Shown here one piece after another: positions 26,812 through 36,889 of a stretch of DNA of 64,000 nt. Source of the DNA: Nocardia sp. CNY236. GTDB lineage: Bacteria; Actinomycetota; Actinomycetes; Mycobacteriales; Mycobacteriaceae. The notes below the pieces were generated by a model. That model had not been told where the DNA came from, made no database searches, and saw only the letters and a list, made by a program, of their open reading frames with translations. Within the stretch, counting starts at the first letter, position 1. Each line of letters starts with the position of its first letter. The stretch covers positions 62,001 through 126,000 of the forward strand of contig NZ_AXVD01000015.1 of assembly GCF_000482385.1 (NCBI RefSeq). The letters run 5' to 3'. Position numbers and translations under genes: made by a program.

Positions 26812-26817
26812 AGCCTA
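26812..26817 (-). promoter_or_regulatory. -10 box (TAGGCT) of pyk-tesB, leaderless
   Basis: TAGGCT on the minus strand, then exactly 6 nt, then the GTG start of pyk. This is the tightest example of the recurring leaderless layout. Confidence 0.55.
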
Positions 26818-26905
26818 GACCCGTCGGATGGGTCGGTCCCGGCGCGGCCACGGTGAAACCTTGGTGACGAAACGCGAACGAAAACCTGCATCCGCTTCGG
26901 CCTGC

Positions 26906-28105
26906 TCAATGCCTCGATGACTCCGGCTGCTCCGGCGAGATCGCGCCGGCGTCGACCTCCTGATCCATATGCTCGGCCTCCCCAGCGTCCCCGGATTCAC
27001 TGCCGCGGGATTCTGCCGGCCCTCCCTCTGGGTGCCGGTTCGGCCCCGCTGCGGCGCGTTCGGCGTCGGACGAGCGCGACTCGGCTACTGCAATTTCGGA
27101 ATCTTTGGCTCGGGCACCCTCCGGTCCGTCGAGACCGGCCGAGTTCACCGCGGCCGTCGCCGAGGCGGTGCGCAGCGCGCCGATCTGCCATGGCCAGGGA
27201 CGGGGACTCGCACCCGGCTGAAGCTGCGCTGGCGACTCGCGACCCTTGGTGGCGAAAACCGCGTACGCGATCGCCACCGCGAACACCACCGCCGAAGTGA
27301 ACGAATTGATTCGAATGCCCGCAATGCGTGTCGCCTCGTCCGCGCGCATCAACTCGACGAAGAACCGCCCGAAACAATAGCCGGCTACATAGAGCGCGAA
27401 CAATCGCCCATGGCCGATGCGCCACCGCTTGTCGACATACACCAACGCGATGACGACGAACAGACTCCACAGCATCTCGTAGAGGAAAGTGGGGTGCACG
27501 ATCTTGTCGACCACGCCGGTGGAGGTGCCGTTCATCATGTCGAGTCGACCGTCGTCGCCGACTCGTCGAAAGATCTGCAGCCCCCAGGGCAGGTCGGTCT
27601 CGCGTCCGTACAGCTCCTGGTTGAAATAGTTGCCGAGTCGTCCGATGGCCTGGGCGAGCAGGATCGGCGCAGCCACCGCGTCACCCAAGGCGGGCAACGG
27701 AATCCGATAGACCCGGCACCCGATCCACGCGCCGACGCCACCCAACAGCACCGCACCCCAGATACCGAGTCCGCCTTGGTAGACCTTCAGCGCGTCGACC
27801 GGGTTCCCACCATCACCGAAGTACTTCTGCCAGTCGGTGGCCACGTGATAGAGCCGGCCACCGATCAAGCCGAACGGCACCGCGAACATCGCGACATCCA
27901 AGATCGCGCCCGGGTGCCCGCCGCGTTCTCGCCACCGCCGCTCGCCCCACCAGATCGCGACGACGATTCCGAGGACGATACACAGCGCGTAGGCTCGCAC
28001 CGGGAACGGGCCGACCTGCCACACACCCTGAGGCGGACTGGGGAGGTAGGCCAGCGCCACCCCGCCATCGACGAGGACACTGTCTGCCAGGGCTCGAAAG
28101 GTCAC
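26906..28105 (-). CDS. lgt: Prolipoprotein diacylglyceryl transferase
   Basis: Lgt transfers diacylglycerol from phosphatidylglycerol to the lipobox Cys of lipoproteins in the inner membrane. The 399-residue protein has about seven membrane segments. The Lgt signature GRLGNYFNQELYG is at about 155-167, and His87 (LYHVATDW) matches the conserved functional His. After residue about 297 comes a hydrophilic tail of about 100 residues rich in Glu, Ala, Pro and Ser, an extension common in actinobacterial Lgt. The start is GTG 28105; no in-frame ATG is nearby. It follows trpA, as in mycobacteria. Confidence 0.95.
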   Translation of the reverse strand: MTFRALADSVLVDGGVALAYLPSPPQGVWQVGPFPVRAYALCIVLGIVVAIWWGERRWRERGGHPGAILDVAMFAVPFGLIGGRLYHVATDWQKYFGDGGNPVDALKVYQGGLGIWGAVLLGGVGAWIGCRVYRIPLPALGDAVAAPILLAQAIGRLGNYFNQELYGRETDLPWGLQIFRRVGDDGRLDMMNGTSTGVVDKIVHPTFLYEMLWSLFVVIALVYVDKRWRIGHGRLFALYVAGYCFGRFFVELMRADEATRIAGIRINSFTSAVVFAVAIAYAVFATKGRESPAQLQPGASPRPWPWQIGALRTASATAAVNSAGLDGPEGARAKDSEIAVAESRSSDAERAAAGPNRHPEGGPAESRGSESGDAGEAEHMDQEVDAGAISPEQPESSRH

Positions 28106-28134
28106 CTGGCCACCGTAGCGGAGTCCCTCGCCAA

Positions 28135-28151
28135 CCTTGCCACAGGCAAGG
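28135..28151 (-). terminator. Short perfect hairpin between trpA and lgt
   Basis: CCTTGCC (28135-28141) and GGCAAGG (28145-28151) form a 7-bp stem with a 3-nt loop, 30 nt upstream of lgt. It may attenuate or end trp transcription before lgt. It has no T-run, so this is tentative. Confidence 0.3.
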
Positions 28152-28227
28152 CCGATCGGCTCGTGAACGGATCCGGGCCGGGCCTGGAACCCCGTGTCCG
28201 GCTAAAGGTCGGGCAGCAATGATCCGC

Positions 28228-29028
28228 TCAGCCGGAGACGGTCGCCGACCGCACGCCACGGGCGAGTTCCGCGGTGAGCGCGTGGACCGCCTCCAGTCCC
28301 CGACTCGCGGCGGTCACGAGCGCCGAGCCGACGACGACACCGTCTGCGTACGAGGCGATCTCGGCGGCTTGCTCCCCGGTGTACACACCGAGCCCGACGC
28401 CGATGGGGATATCGGAGTGTGCCCGGATCCGCTCACACAGAATGGACGCTGCCGCGGACACCGTGTTGCGGGCGCCGGTGACACCCATGGTCGAGGACGC
28501 ATAGACGAACCCTCGGGTGGCCTCGACCGTCTTCACCAGGCGTTCCTCGGTCGATGACGGCGCAACCAGGAAGATCCGGTCCAGGTTGTGCGTGGACGAC
28601 GCGACGAACCAGTCGTCGGCCTCTTCGGGGATCAGGTTCGGGGTGATGATGCCGCAGCCGCCCGCACCGGCCAGGTCGCGCGCAAAACGATCGACGCCGT
28701 ACCGGAGCACCGGATTCCAGTAGGTCATCACGACGGCCTGGCCGCCCGCGTCTGTGACCGCCTCGACGAGGGAGAACACATCACGCACGCGTACCCCGCC
28801 ACGCAGCGCGTGCTCGGAGGCGGCCTGGATGGTCGGCCCGTCCATCACCGGATCGGAATAGGCGACGCCGACTTCGATGATGTCGCACCCGGATTCGACC
28901 ATGGCGCGCACCGCCGCGATCGAACCGGGGAGGTCCGGGAAGCCGGCGGGCAAATAGCCGATCAGCGCCGCGCGCCCGTCGGCGCGGCAGGTGGCGAAGG
29001 TGCTCGCCAGATTGGACTGCTGGCTCAC
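28228..29028 (-). CDS. trpA: Tryptophan synthase alpha subunit
   Basis: TrpA cleaves indole-3-glycerol phosphate to indole, which is channelled to TrpB. The 266-residue TIM barrel has the catalytic Glu52 ([10 protein letters not shown]) and Asp63 (VMDGP), and phosphate-binding loops GVTGAR and [12 protein letters not shown]. The GTG start at 29028 overlaps the trpB stop by 4 nt (GTGA); longer in-frame sequence lies within trpB. It is the last gene of the trp cluster. Confidence 0.97.
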   Translation of the reverse strand: MSQQSNLASTFATCRADGRAALIGYLPAGFPDLPGSIAAVRAMVESGCDIIEVGVAYSDPVMDGPTIQAASEHALRGGVRVRDVFSLVEAVTDAGGQAVVMTYWNPVLRYGVDRFARDLAGAGGCGIITPNLIPEEADDWFVASSTHNLDRIFLVAPSSTEERLVKTVEATRGFVYASSTMGVTGARNTVSAAASILCERIRAHSDIPIGVGLGVYTGEQAAEIASYADGVVVGSALVTAASRGLEAVHALTAELARGVRSATVSG

Positions 29029-30362
29029 GACGTGGCTCCGCTCGACGCTGCAGCCGTGGCGGGCATCGCGCTCACCCGTAGGCCCTCCTCGCTCGGTTTC
29101 GGTGTCGACTCGACGTCGGTGTCGAGCAGCCCGAACCACCGCGCTGCCGTTTCCATGTCCTTGTCGCCGCGACCGGACATGTTCACCAGGATGATTGCGC
29201 CGGGACCGAGGTCCTTGCCCAACCGCAGCGCACCGGCCACCGCGTGCGCCGACTCGATCGCCGGAATGATGCCCTCGCTACGGCTGAGCAGCAAGAGCGC
29301 GTCCATTGCCTCGGCATCGGTGACCGGCTGGTATTCCGCCCGACCGATGTCTTTGAGATACGCATGCTCGGGACCGACGCCCGGGTAGTCCAACCCCGCC
29401 GAGATCGAGTGCGACTCGATGGTCTGGCCGTCCTCGTCCTGCAAAAGATACGAATAGGCACCCTGGAACGCACCCGGGGTACCCCCGGTGAACGTCGCCG
29501 CGTGTCGTCCGGTTTCGATACCGTCACCGCCCGCCTCGTACCCGATCAAACGCACGTCGGTGTCGTCGAGGAAACTGTGGAAGATACCGATCGCGTTGGA
29601 GCCTCCGCCGACACAGGCGACAACCGCGTCGGGGAGCCGACCCGTGGCGGCCAGGACCTGTTCGCGGGCCTCCATACCGATGATCCGCTGGAAGTCGCGC
29701 ACCAACAATGGGTACGGGTGCGGCCCGGCAGCTGTGCCGAAGCAATAGTAGGTGTCGTAGGCATTGGTCACCCAGTCGCGCATCGCTTCGTTGATGGCGT
29801 CCTTGAGGGTCCGCGAACCGGTGGACACCGAAATCACTTGCGCGCCCAGCAGCCGCATGCGCGCCACGTTCAATGCTTGGCGTGCGGTATCGACCGCGCC
29901 CATATAGATGTGACAGTCCAGGCCGAGCAACGCGCATGCGGTCGCGGTGGCCACGCCATGCTGGCCGGCCCCGGTCTCCGCGATCACCCTCGTCTTGCCC
30001 ATCCGCTTGGCCAGCAGGGCTTGGCCGAGCACATTGTTGATCTTGTGCGATCCGGTGTGGTTCAGGTCCTCGCGCTTGAGCAGAATGCGGGCGCCGCCGG
30101 CATGCTCGGCCAGCCGGGTGCATTCGAACACCGGCGACGGGCGGCCGGCATATTCGCGTTGCAGCCGGTCGAGTTCGTCGTGGAAGGACGTATCGGACCG
30201 GGCCTTCTCGTACTCGGCAGTGACCTCCTCGATCACAGCCATCAGCGCCTCGGGCAAATGCCTGCCACCATAGACGCCGAAATGTCCACCTGAATCCGGA
30301 TCGTAGGCACTGCGTTGGGAAACGCCCTCACTGGCTCGAGGTGTCGGCCCCATTGCGCTCAC
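29025..30362 (-). CDS. trpB: Tryptophan synthase beta subunit
   Basis: A PLP enzyme that joins indole to serine. The PLP lysine sits in [13 protein letters not shown], the GAGQHG block binds the substrate carboxylate, and [10 protein letters not shown] binds the PLP phosphate. The C-terminus (about 40 residues after the core) is rich in Ser, Ala and Pro. The start is GTG 30362, which overlaps the trpC stop (GTGA) and has GGAGAGG just upstream; an ATG at 30389 inside trpC is less likely. The product is 445 residues. Confidence 0.97.
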   Translation of the reverse strand: MSAMGPTPRASEGVSQRSAYDPDSGGHFGVYGGRHLPEALMAVIEEVTAEYEKARSDTSFHDELDRLQREYAGRPSPVFECTRLAEHAGGARILLKREDLNHTGSHKINNVLGQALLAKRMGKTRVIAETGAGQHGVATATACALLGLDCHIYMGAVDTARQALNVARMRLLGAQVISVSTGSRTLKDAINEAMRDWVTNAYDTYYCFGTAAGPHPYPLLVRDFQRIIGMEAREQVLAATGRLPDAVVACVGGGSNAIGIFHSFLDDTDVRLIGYEAGGDGIETGRHAATFTGGTPGAFQGAYSYLLQDEDGQTIESHSISAGLDYPGVGPEHAYLKDIGRAEYQPVTDAEAMDALLLLSRSEGIIPAIESAHAVAGALRLGKDLGPGAIILVNMSGRGDKDMETAARWFGLLDTDVESTPKPSEEGLRVSAMPATAAASSGATS

Positions 30363-31177
30363 CGTCCTCTCCGTGCTGGCTTCGGGCACGACGGGTGCGT
30401 GCCTGCGGTCACCAATTCCGACACCGCCGCACGCGGGTCACCGCTGGTGACGAGTCCCTCGCCCACCAGAACGGCGTCGGCACCGGCGCCGGCATAGGCC
30501 AGCAGGTCTGCGGTGCCGCGGATACCGGACTCGGCGATTCGAATGACGTCGGTGGGCAGGCCGGGGGCAATGCGAGCGAATACGTCTCGGTCGACCCGCA
30601 GTGTCTTGAGGTTGCGGGCGTTCACCCCGATCACGGATGCACCGGCCTCGAGCGCGCGATCTGCCTCCTCTTCGGTATGGACTTCGACCAACGCGGTCAT
30701 ACCCAACGATTCGGTGCGGTCGATCAGCGAGGCCAGGACATCCTGCTCCAGCGCGGCCACGATCAGCAGGATCACGTCTGCGCCGTGCGCGCGGGCCTCA
30801 TGGATCTGGTAGGGCCCGACAACGAAATCCTTGCGCAGGATCGGAATGTTCACCGTGGCCCGGACGGCGTCCAAGTCGTCGAGCGAACCATTGAATCTAC
30901 GCGCCTCGGTGAGCACGCTGATGACGCGCGCGCCACCGTCCTCGTAGGCCTTGGCCAGACTCGCGGGGTCGGGTATGTTCGCCAATTCGCCCTTGGACGG
31001 GCTGGCCCGCTTGACCTCGGCGATGACGCCGATGCCGTCTTCGAGCAGCGCGGCGCGCGCGTTTAGCGGAGCCGGCGCGGCAGCGGCGGCCACCTTGACC
31101 GCTGCGAAGTCGACCAGGGCTTCCCGAGCGGCTACATCCTCGCGGACCCCGTCGAGAATCGAGTCGAGTACCGTCAT
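30359..31177 (-). CDS. trpC: Indole-3-glycerol phosphate synthase
   Basis: A 272-residue TIM barrel that closes carboxyphenylaminodeoxyribulose phosphate to indole-3-glycerol phosphate. It has [10 protein letters not shown], the [20 protein letters not shown] catalytic region, [18 protein letters not shown] and AESGI. There is no fused TrpF domain, unlike E. coli TrpC. AGAAAGG precedes the ATG at 31177. A 180-bp gap separates it from the membrane gene, so it may also have its own promoter. Confidence 0.97.
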   Translation of the reverse strand: MTVLDSILDGVREDVAAREALVDFAAVKVAAAAAPAPLNARAALLEDGIGVIAEVKRASPSKGELANIPDPASLAKAYEDGGARVISVLTEARRFNGSLDDLDAVRATVNIPILRKDFVVGPYQIHEARAHGADVILLIVAALEQDVLASLIDRTESLGMTALVEVHTEEEADRALEAGASVIGVNARNLKTLRVDRDVFARIAPGLPTDVIRIAESGIRGTADLLAYAGAGADAVLVGEGLVTSGDPRAAVSELVTAGTHPSCPKPARRGR

Positions 31178-31357
31178 CTGGCTCGAATCCTTTCTGGGGA
31201 GACGGACTTGCTACCTGAGAATCCCCCCAGGTGCTGTCTCACCGATGCTGACCAAGCATAAATGGACCTACCGGACGCGTTGCCGCCGGGGCTCGAGTTG
31301 GAACATCGAGAAGGACGCGATGCAAGGTGGGACCCGCCACAACCGGACAGGGACGAT

Positions 31358-32086
31358 TCAGCGCCCACGCCAGCCCGCCGAACCGTGGTCGGAGTCATCG
31401 GGCGGCAAGTGAGCACCACCGGACGCCTCCGGCAATCGAGCACCATCGGCGTCATCGGTCGGATCGGCGCCCGCGTCCAAGGCGTCCCACAGTACACGCT
31501 CCGACGGCGACGATGACGCGTCTCGGTGCGTGGCTCGACCGTGCTGCTGTGTGATCCGCGCCGCAGCTGTGGCACGCCGCACGGCCGGATTGTCGTATTT
31601 GCCCGAAAGCCGTGCGGTGTCCCCGGGCATGCGGGCAATCAGCACTGCCGCCCCCAGTGCGGCACTTGCGCCGAGGATCGTGAGCGCAGCTGAGAACGCC
31701 GAGGTATCGACCTGCGCCACCTCGGCGCGGGCCGGAAGTTCGGCAAGTGTCGCTGCCCGTTCGGCAATCGCCCCGGAGTCGGTCAGCAGCGCGAACCCCG
31801 GCACGGCCGCGACCGCGGCGAGCACAGCGATCAGCACACCGACCACCCGACGCAACCACCCTCTGGTCGCCAATACCGCGGCCGTCGAGGCCAGTAGCAC
31901 CAGAGCCAACGGTGTCAGCGCACCGAACCACGTTCCGCCGTCGAGGTGATCGGTGCGTGGGTGGGTGAGACCATCGGAAGAAGTGATCGTCACCCATGTC
32001 ATTCGGGACGACGCCCACAGCACGGCGGCGGCGACCGCGAGCAGAGCAATTGCACCCGCCGGAGTGCGGCCACGACCGGGCGTCAT
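31358..32086 (-). CDS. Trp-operon-associated membrane protein (TIGR02234 type)
   Basis: A 242-residue protein with about four membrane segments within the first 170 residues, and a soluble, acidic C-terminal tail. Proteins of this kind sit between trpE and trpC across actinobacteria and are annotated as tryptophan-biosynthesis-associated membrane proteins; their function is unknown. The ATG at 32086 overlaps the trpE stop (ATGA). Position and coupling suggest a role linked to tryptophan or its precursors at the membrane, which is inference. Confidence 0.88.
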   Translation of the reverse strand: MTPGRGRTPAGAIALLAVAAAVLWASSRMTWVTITSSDGLTHPRTDHLDGGTWFGALTPLALVLLASTAAVLATRGWLRRVVGVLIAVLAAVAAVPGFALLTDSGAIAERAATLAELPARAEVAQVDTSAFSAALTILGASAALGAAVLIARMPGDTARLSGKYDNPAVRRATAAARITQQHGRATHRDASSSPSERVLWDALDAGADPTDDADGARLPEASGGAHLPPDDSDHGSAGWRGR

Positions 32087-33705
32087 CGTGGTCCACCGGT
32101 ATCGGCGCCCGGTGGGGCGGTGTCCTCGGCCGACCGAGCGGTGTCGGCGGCCGCGCCGGCCTGGTCCACGCCGGCCTGGGCGTGATACGCGCGAACGGTC
32201 TCGGCCGCCGCGATCGCTTTGAGCACCGCCATCGCTTTGTTGCGCGATTCCACGTCCTCGTACTCCGGCTCGGAGTCGGCGACGACGCCCGCCCCCGCTT
32301 GTACGTAGGCCGTAGCGTCCTTGAGCAGTGCCGTGCGAATGACGATCGCGGTATCGGCGTCGCCGGCGAAGTCCAGGTAGCCGATAACCCCTCCGTAGAT
32401 ACCGCGGCGGGTCGGCTCGAGCTCTTCGATCAACTCCATCGCGCGCACTTTGGGCGCCCCGGACAGGGTGCCCGCCGGGAAACAGGCGCGCACCGCGTCC
32501 AACGCCATCCGCCCCGGCGCCAGCCGGCCGGACACGGTCGACACCAGGTGCATGACATGGCTGTACCGCTCGATGTGTCGGTAGTCGGTGACCCGTACGG
32601 TTCCCGGCTCGCAGACCCGGCCGAGATCGTTGCGTCCGAGATCGACGAGCATGAGATGTTCGGCATTCTCCTTCTCGTCGGCGAGCAGGCCCTTCTCCAG
32701 CAGGAGGTCTTCTTCGTCGGTGGCGCCCCGCCACCGAGTGCCCGCAATGGGATGCGTCGTCGCCACACCCTCTTTGACGGTCACCAGCGCTTCCGGGCTG
32801 GAACCGACAATGGAAAACGCGGTACCGCCGTCGCTGTCCGGAATGTGCAGCAGATACATGTAGGGGCTCGGATTCGATGCGCGCAACATCCGATACAGGT
32901 CCAGCGGTGTGCCGTCGTAGTCCATCTCGAATCGCTGTGACAACACGACCTGGAACGCTTCACCCGCCTCGATCTCCTTGACCAGCCGCCGGACACCGGC
33001 GCCGAACTCCTCGGACGTACGCCGGCGGCGATAGCGTGGCTCGGGACGGTCGAACACCGACACCGTGGAATCGGCGGGCGCGGCGAGCGCGGCGGTCATC
33101 CGATCGAGTCTGGCTACCGCATCGTCGTAGGCTTCGTCGGCTCGTTCGGCGGTGCCGTTCCAATTGACCGCGTTCGCGATCAGCGTGATCGCACCTTCGT
33201 GATGGTCGAACGCAGCCAGGTCGGTGGCCAGCAGCAACACCATCTCCGGCACCTGGAGATCGTCCAGCGCCACGTTCGGCAGTCGCTCCATACCGCGCAC
33301 CGCGTCGTAGCCGAGATAGCCCACCATTCCTCCGGTCAACGGTGGCAACCCGGGCAACCGCTCGGTACGCAGAAGTCGCAGGGTTTCACCCAACGCGAGC
33401 AAAGGATCACCGCCGGAGGGTGCATGCGCCGGGACGTGCCCCAGCCACGCCGCTTCGCCGTCGACGACCGTCAGCGCCGAAGGACTACCTGCCCCGATGA
33501 ACGACCACCGCGACCACGACCGTCCGTTCTCCGCGGACTCGAACAAGAACGTGCCGGCGCGGTCGTCGGCCAGCTTGCGGTAGGCCGACAGCGGAGTTTC
33601 GGAGTCCGCCAACACTTTCCGGGTCACCGGAACCACCCGATGCTCCGCGGCGAGCTGGTGGAACTGTTCGCGGGTCGTGGTGGTGGGAGGGGGCGAAGCT
33701 GGCAT
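32083..33705 (-). CDS. trpE: Anthranilate synthase component I
   Basis: TrpE converts chorismate to anthranilate with ammonia from TrpG. The 540-residue protein has an N-terminal lobe with the feedback-site residues LLES-like ([19 protein letters not shown]). The chorismate-binding domain includes [41 protein letters not shown] and [16 protein letters not shown]. No TrpG domain is fused and no trpG or trpD lies in the window. It is the first gene of the operon, with about 125 bp to the divergent bcpB. Confidence 0.97.
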   Translation of the reverse strand: MPASPPPTTTTREQFHQLAAEHRVVPVTRKVLADSETPLSAYRKLADDRAGTFLFESAENGRSWSRWSFIGAGSPSALTVVDGEAAWLGHVPAHAPSGGDPLLALGETLRLLRTERLPGLPPLTGGMVGYLGYDAVRGMERLPNVALDDLQVPEMVLLLATDLAAFDHHEGAITLIANAVNWNGTAERADEAYDDAVARLDRMTAALAAPADSTVSVFDRPEPRYRRRRTSEEFGAGVRRLVKEIEAGEAFQVVLSQRFEMDYDGTPLDLYRMLRASNPSPYMYLLHIPDSDGGTAFSIVGSSPEALVTVKEGVATTHPIAGTRWRGATDEEDLLLEKGLLADEKENAEHLMLVDLGRNDLGRVCEPGTVRVTDYRHIERYSHVMHLVSTVSGRLAPGRMALDAVRACFPAGTLSGAPKVRAMELIEELEPTRRGIYGGVIGYLDFAGDADTAIVIRTALLKDATAYVQAGAGVVADSEPEYEDVESRNKAMAVLKAIAAAETVRAYHAQAGVDQAGAAADTARSAEDTAPPGADTGGPR

Positions 33706-33814
33706 GGACCCATCATTCCAGGCGGGTACGACCCGTCGGTGGTCGGTGCCGTCGACGCTCGCCCCGGTCGTACTCGGCGCAGGCGCCGACGGCTACGACA
33801 TCGACGACAGTATC
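33706..33814 (-). promoter_or_regulatory. trpE promoter and structured leader
   Basis: A GATACT hexamer (33809-33814 read on the minus strand) could be the trpE -10. The following leader can fold: GTACGACC (33726-33733) pairs perfectly with GGTCGTAC (33766-33773) around 32 nt. I find no short reading frame with tandem Trp codons, so classical leader-peptide attenuation is not supported. Confidence 0.3.
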
Positions 33815-33817
33815 CGG

Positions 33818-33823
33818 TATGTT
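33818..33823 (+). promoter_or_regulatory. -10 box (TATGTT) of bcpB, leaderless
   Basis: TATGTT is followed by 7 nt and the ATG at 33831. It overlaps the divergent trpE promoter region. Confidence 0.4.
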
Positions 33824-33830
33824 CTCCGAC

Positions 33831-34286
33831 ATGCAGCCAGGACAGCTCGCGCCGCGCTTCGAGCTCCCGGACCAATCCGGCGACCTCCGCTCACTCGACA
33901 CCCTCCTCGCGGACGGCCCCCTGGTCCTGTTCTTCTACCCCGCGGCCAACACACCGATCTGCACGGCAGAGGCCTGCCATTTCCGTGACCTGGCCGCCGA
34001 ATTCGCCGCGGTCGGCGCCACGTGCGCCGGCATCAGCACCGACGACGTGCACACTCAAGCCGGGTTCGCCGAAAAACAGCGCCTCGGGTACCCCTTGCTC
34101 TCCGACGCCGACGGCCAGGTAGCCGCACGCTTCGGGGTGAAGCGCGGACTGCTGGGAGCCCTGGCGCCGGTGAAGCGTCGAACGTTCATCATCGACACCG
34201 ACCGCACCATCCGCACGGTCATCGCCGGCGAACTGCGCGCCGCGGTACACGCAGACTCCGCGCTGCAACATCTGCGCGCGAAGTAG
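33831..34286 (+). CDS. bcpB: Peroxiredoxin, bacterioferritin-comigratory (BCP/PrxQ) type
   Basis: A 151-residue thiol peroxidase that reduces hydroperoxides with thioredoxin. The peroxidatic Cys44 lies in FFYPAANTPICTAEAC, with a resolving Cys49 five residues later, the atypical 2-Cys BCP layout. The later strand block RRTFIIDTDRTIRTV is present. The start is the ATG at 33831, supported by the -10 box 7 nt upstream; ATG 33819 would fall inside that promoter. Mycobacteria also place bcpB divergent to trpE. Confidence 0.94.
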   Translation: MQPGQLAPRFELPDQSGDLRSLDTLLADGPLVLFFYPAANTPICTAEACHFRDLAAEFAAVGATCAGISTDDVHTQAGFAEKQRLGYPLLSDADGQVAARFGVKRGLLGALAPVKRRTFIIDTDRTIRTVIAGELRAAVHADSALQHLRAK

Positions 34287-34334
34287 ACCGGACGACGCGC
34301 CGCGCGCACGCATCGGGTTCGCGCCGCAGCCGCC

Positions 34335-34340
34335 TAGGCT
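34335..34340 (+). promoter_or_regulatory. -10 box (TAGGCT) of the membrane protein gene, leaderless
   Basis: TAGGCT, 6 nt, then ATG at 34347; no ribosome site. It matches the pyk and priA layouts exactly. Confidence 0.55.
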
Positions 34341-34346
34341 GGATTC

Positions 34347-34904
34347 ATGACGTCGACCGAGGCTGGGGCAGGCGCGGGCAAGTCCACGGCAGCGGTCTGG
34401 CGCACTCGACTGATCGCCGGCGCTGCAGTCCTCGCCATCCTGGTCGGGTGCTACTTCGCCCTGTCGGCGTTCATCCCGCGCTGGTGGGCCCAGCGAGTCG
34501 GGGCGATGGTCGACGGGAGTTTCGCCAAGGGCATCGGCTGGGGCTTGTTCTTCGGCGGAGTGTGCACCGCTACGACCTTGTTCCTCGCGCTGTTCGCGGT
34601 ATTGGTCTGGCGCCGCAGAGCCGGCAGATTCCTGTCCGGTGCCGCTGTCGTGGTGTCGGTCCTGTTCGCGATCCCCAATGTGATGACGTTGACCATCGTG
34701 CTCGGCACCAGTGGCGCCGCACACGCCGGCGAACGAACGCTCGATGTCGATGCACCGGCATTCCGTGGCGCCTGCCTGGTCGGAGCGATCCTCGCCGCGG
34801 TGCTGTTCTTGGGAGTCATCGGCCTCGTGCTGCTGCGGAAGTGGCGTTCCACGCACCCACACGCCGCGGCAGCCGACGACGCCACATCCTCCGGAAACGC
34901 CTGA
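34347..34904 (+). CDS. Unknown four-segment membrane protein
   Basis: A 185-residue protein with four hydrophobic segments (about 22-45, 63-88, 93-118 and 142-166), a short polar N-terminus and a hydrophilic Ala/Asp-rich tail. It has no transporter signature; similar actinobacterial proteins are often labelled 'permease' without evidence. The leaderless promoter fixes the start at ATG 34347. It lies downstream of bcpB but has its own promoter. Confidence 0.8.
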   Translation: MTSTEAGAGAGKSTAAVWRTRLIAGAAVLAILVGCYFALSAFIPRWWAQRVGAMVDGSFAKGIGWGLFFGGVCTATTLFLALFAVLVWRRRAGRFLSGAAVVVSVLFAIPNVMTLTIVLGTSGAAHAGERTLDVDAPAFRGACLVGAILAAVLFLGVIGLVLLRKWRSTHPHAAAADDATSSGNA

Positions 34905-35058
34905 ACGGAATCGGGATCGGCACCGGGAAGACAGGTGATACGTCACCTCTATGACGATCGCGTGAAATCGTGGCAAACTAATTGAAGCGGGTACCCGCGG
35001 ACCGACCGTACAACCATGACCGCGAACAAACCACGTCACTTGGCTTGGAAGAAGGCGC

Positions 35059-35565
35059 ATGGTGACGAAGTGGCTCGACCCCGTCGAACAACGAGCGTGG
35101 CGCGCGATCGTAGCGTTGCTGACGCGCCTTCCCGGCGCCTTGGACACCGAGTTGCAACGCGAGTCCGGTGTGACCCATTTCGAGTACTGGGTACTGACCC
35201 TGCTGTCGGAGGAGCCAGGTCACCGGCTACAGATGAGCGACCTCGCACACAAGGCCAATGCCTCACTGTCACGGCTGTCGCATGTGGTGTCCAAGCTGGA
35301 GCGGATGGGCTGGGCACAGCGATCGGCGACCGCTGGTCGACGTGGCGTCCACGCCGTGCTCACCGACGACGGGTACCTCAAAGTGGTCGAGACCGCGCCA
35401 GGATATCTGGCTGCCGTCCGGCACTTGGTCTTCGACGGATTGGATACCGGGCACACGAACCAGCTCGCCGACCTGGGCGAACTGCTTGCCACCCACCTGT
35501 CACGCGCTCTCGACTCCACCGACGCGCGCCCCACCACGACACCGGAGGTCGACCCCGACGACTAG
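35059..35565 (+). CDS. MarR-family transcriptional regulator
   Basis: A 168-residue winged-helix repressor. An N-terminal helix leads to the wHTH domain (about 40-105: FEYWVLTLLSEEPGHRLQMSDLAHKANASLSRLSHVVSKLERMGW, then the wing SATAGRRGVHAVLTDDG). C-terminal dimer helices follow. The signal molecule is unknown. Its likely operator would be in 34905-35058, but I see no clear palindrome there. The start ATG at 35059 has AGAAGG close upstream. It converges on hisI. Confidence 0.93.
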   Translation: MVTKWLDPVEQRAWRAIVALLTRLPGALDTELQRESGVTHFEYWVLTLLSEEPGHRLQMSDLAHKANASLSRLSHVVSKLERMGWAQRSATAGRRGVHAVLTDDGYLKVVETAPGYLAAVRHLVFDGLDTGHTNQLADLGELLATHLSRALDSTDARPTTTPEVDPDD

Positions 35566-35628
35566 GGATCCGCTGATCCACAGCAGATCGGCCCATTCCA
35601 GAAGCTAGAACTCGAACTGGCACATCGT

Positions 35629-35976
35629 TCAGGGTTGCGCGGCCAAGAGGACATCGGCGTCGAAACACGCATGCGCACCGGTGTGGCAGGCCGCACCCTG
35701 CTGATCGACGACGAGCAGGATCGTGTCGCCGTCACAATCGAGGCGCACTTCGTGCACGTGCTGGGTGTGGCCGGAGGTCTCTCCCTTCACCCAATACTGC
35801 TGGCGTGAACGTGAATAGTATGTCGCCGTACGGGTTTCCAGTGTCCGCGCCAGCGCTTCGTCGTCCATCCACGCAACCATCAGCACCGCGCCGGTGGAGC
35901 GTTCCTGCGCGACCGCCGACACCAGCCCGGCGTCGTTGCGCTTGAGGCGGGCGGCGATGGCGGGATCGAGGCTCAT
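35629..35976 (-). CDS. hisI: Phosphoribosyl-AMP cyclohydrolase
   Basis: The third step of histidine synthesis, opening the adenine ring of PR-AMP. The 115-residue monofunctional protein has [17 protein letters not shown], the [15 protein letters not shown] block and metal-binding DCDGDTIL with CHTGAHACF. HisE (PR-ATP pyrophosphatase) is not fused and not in the window. It is the last gene of the his cluster, 135 bp after hisF. Confidence 0.96.
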   Translation of the reverse strand: MSLDPAIAARLKRNDAGLVSAVAQERSTGAVLMVAWMDDEALARTLETRTATYYSRSRQQYWVKGETSGHTQHVHEVRLDCDGDTILLVVDQQGAACHTGAHACFDADVLLAAQP

Positions 35977-36111
35977 TGCACTGTTATAACAGGCTCGAAT
36001 TCGGACTCGAGCGCCCGGACCCCGGGACGGGACACTGCCATGGGCACGAAATCACTTCCCGGCCACGTGGCACGGGTTCGACGACGCACACTCCGGCACC
36101 TCGGCCGCGGG

Positions 36112-36885
36112 CTACCGGACGATGATCTTCTCCGCCCGCATCGAGTTCTTCACCTCGCCGATGGTCAGCTCTGCGAAGTGGAACACGCTGGCCGCCAACA
36201 CCGCGTCCGCGCCGGCGTGCACAGCCGGAGCGAAGTGTTCCACCGCACCTGCGCCCCCACTGGCGATCACAGGTACCGTGACCGCGGCACGCACCGAACG
36301 AATCATCGGCAGATCGAAACCCGCCTTCGTTCCGTCGGTGTCCATGGAACTGAGCAGGATCTCGCCGACGCCGAGTTCGGCTCCGCGAACAGCCCATTCG
36401 ATGGCATCGATGCCCGTTCCGCGCCGACCCCCGTGCGTGGTCACCTCCCAGCCGGATGCAGTACCCGGCCGGCCCGCCGGCGTCGTGCGTGCATCCACCG
36501 ACAGCACGATGCATTGTGACCCGAAACGCTGCGACATTTCCCGCAATACCTCGGGCCGTGCGATGGCGGCGGTGTTCACCGAGACCTTGTCGGCGCCCGC
36601 CCTCAGCAACCGGTCCACATCCTCTACGGTGCGCACCCCGCCGCCGACGGTGAGCGGAATGAAGATCTGCTCGGCGGTACGGGTCACCACGTCGATCATG
36701 GTGCCGCGGTCACCGGTAGAGGCGGTCACGTCGAGGAAGGTCAATTCATCGGCGCCCTGCTCATCGTAGAGCGCGGCCAACTCGACCGGGTCACCGGCAT
36801 CCCGTAGGTTTTCGAAGTTGACTCCTTTGACGACCCGGCCGGCGTCGACATCCAGGCACGGAATCACACGTACTGCCAACGTCAT
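36112..36885 (-). CDS. hisF: Imidazole glycerol phosphate synthase subunit HisF
   Basis: The cyclase half of the HisFH complex, which uses ammonia from HisH to make imidazole glycerol phosphate and AICAR. The 257-residue TIM barrel carries catalytic Asp12 ([15 protein letters not shown]) and the second Asp in VLSVDARTT, plus phosphate loops TVGGGVRT and [12 protein letters not shown]. The start ATG at 36885 is 4 nt after the impA stop, with GGTGAGG in between serving as ribosome site. Confidence 0.97.
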   Translation of the reverse strand: MTLAVRVIPCLDVDAGRVVKGVNFENLRDAGDPVELAALYDEQGADELTFLDVTASTGDRGTMIDVVTRTAEQIFIPLTVGGGVRTVEDVDRLLRAGADKVSVNTAAIARPEVLREMSQRFGSQCIVLSVDARTTPAGRPGTASGWEVTTHGGRRGTGIDAIEWAVRGAELGVGEILLSSMDTDGTKAGFDLPMIRSVRAAVTVPVIASGGAGAVEHFAPAVHAGADAVLAASVFHFAELTIGEVKNSMRAEKIIVR

Positions 36886-36889
36886 GGCC

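Noticed and set aside
26906..27210. The Lgt C-terminal tail as a frameshift or fused unknown domain
   Set aside because: Hydrophilic, low-complexity tails are usual on actinobacterial Lgt proteins, and the frame is continuous.
33706..33830. Classical trp leader peptide or T-box before trpE
   Set aside because: No short frame with consecutive Trp codons was found, and the leader is too short and lacks recognisable T-box elements.
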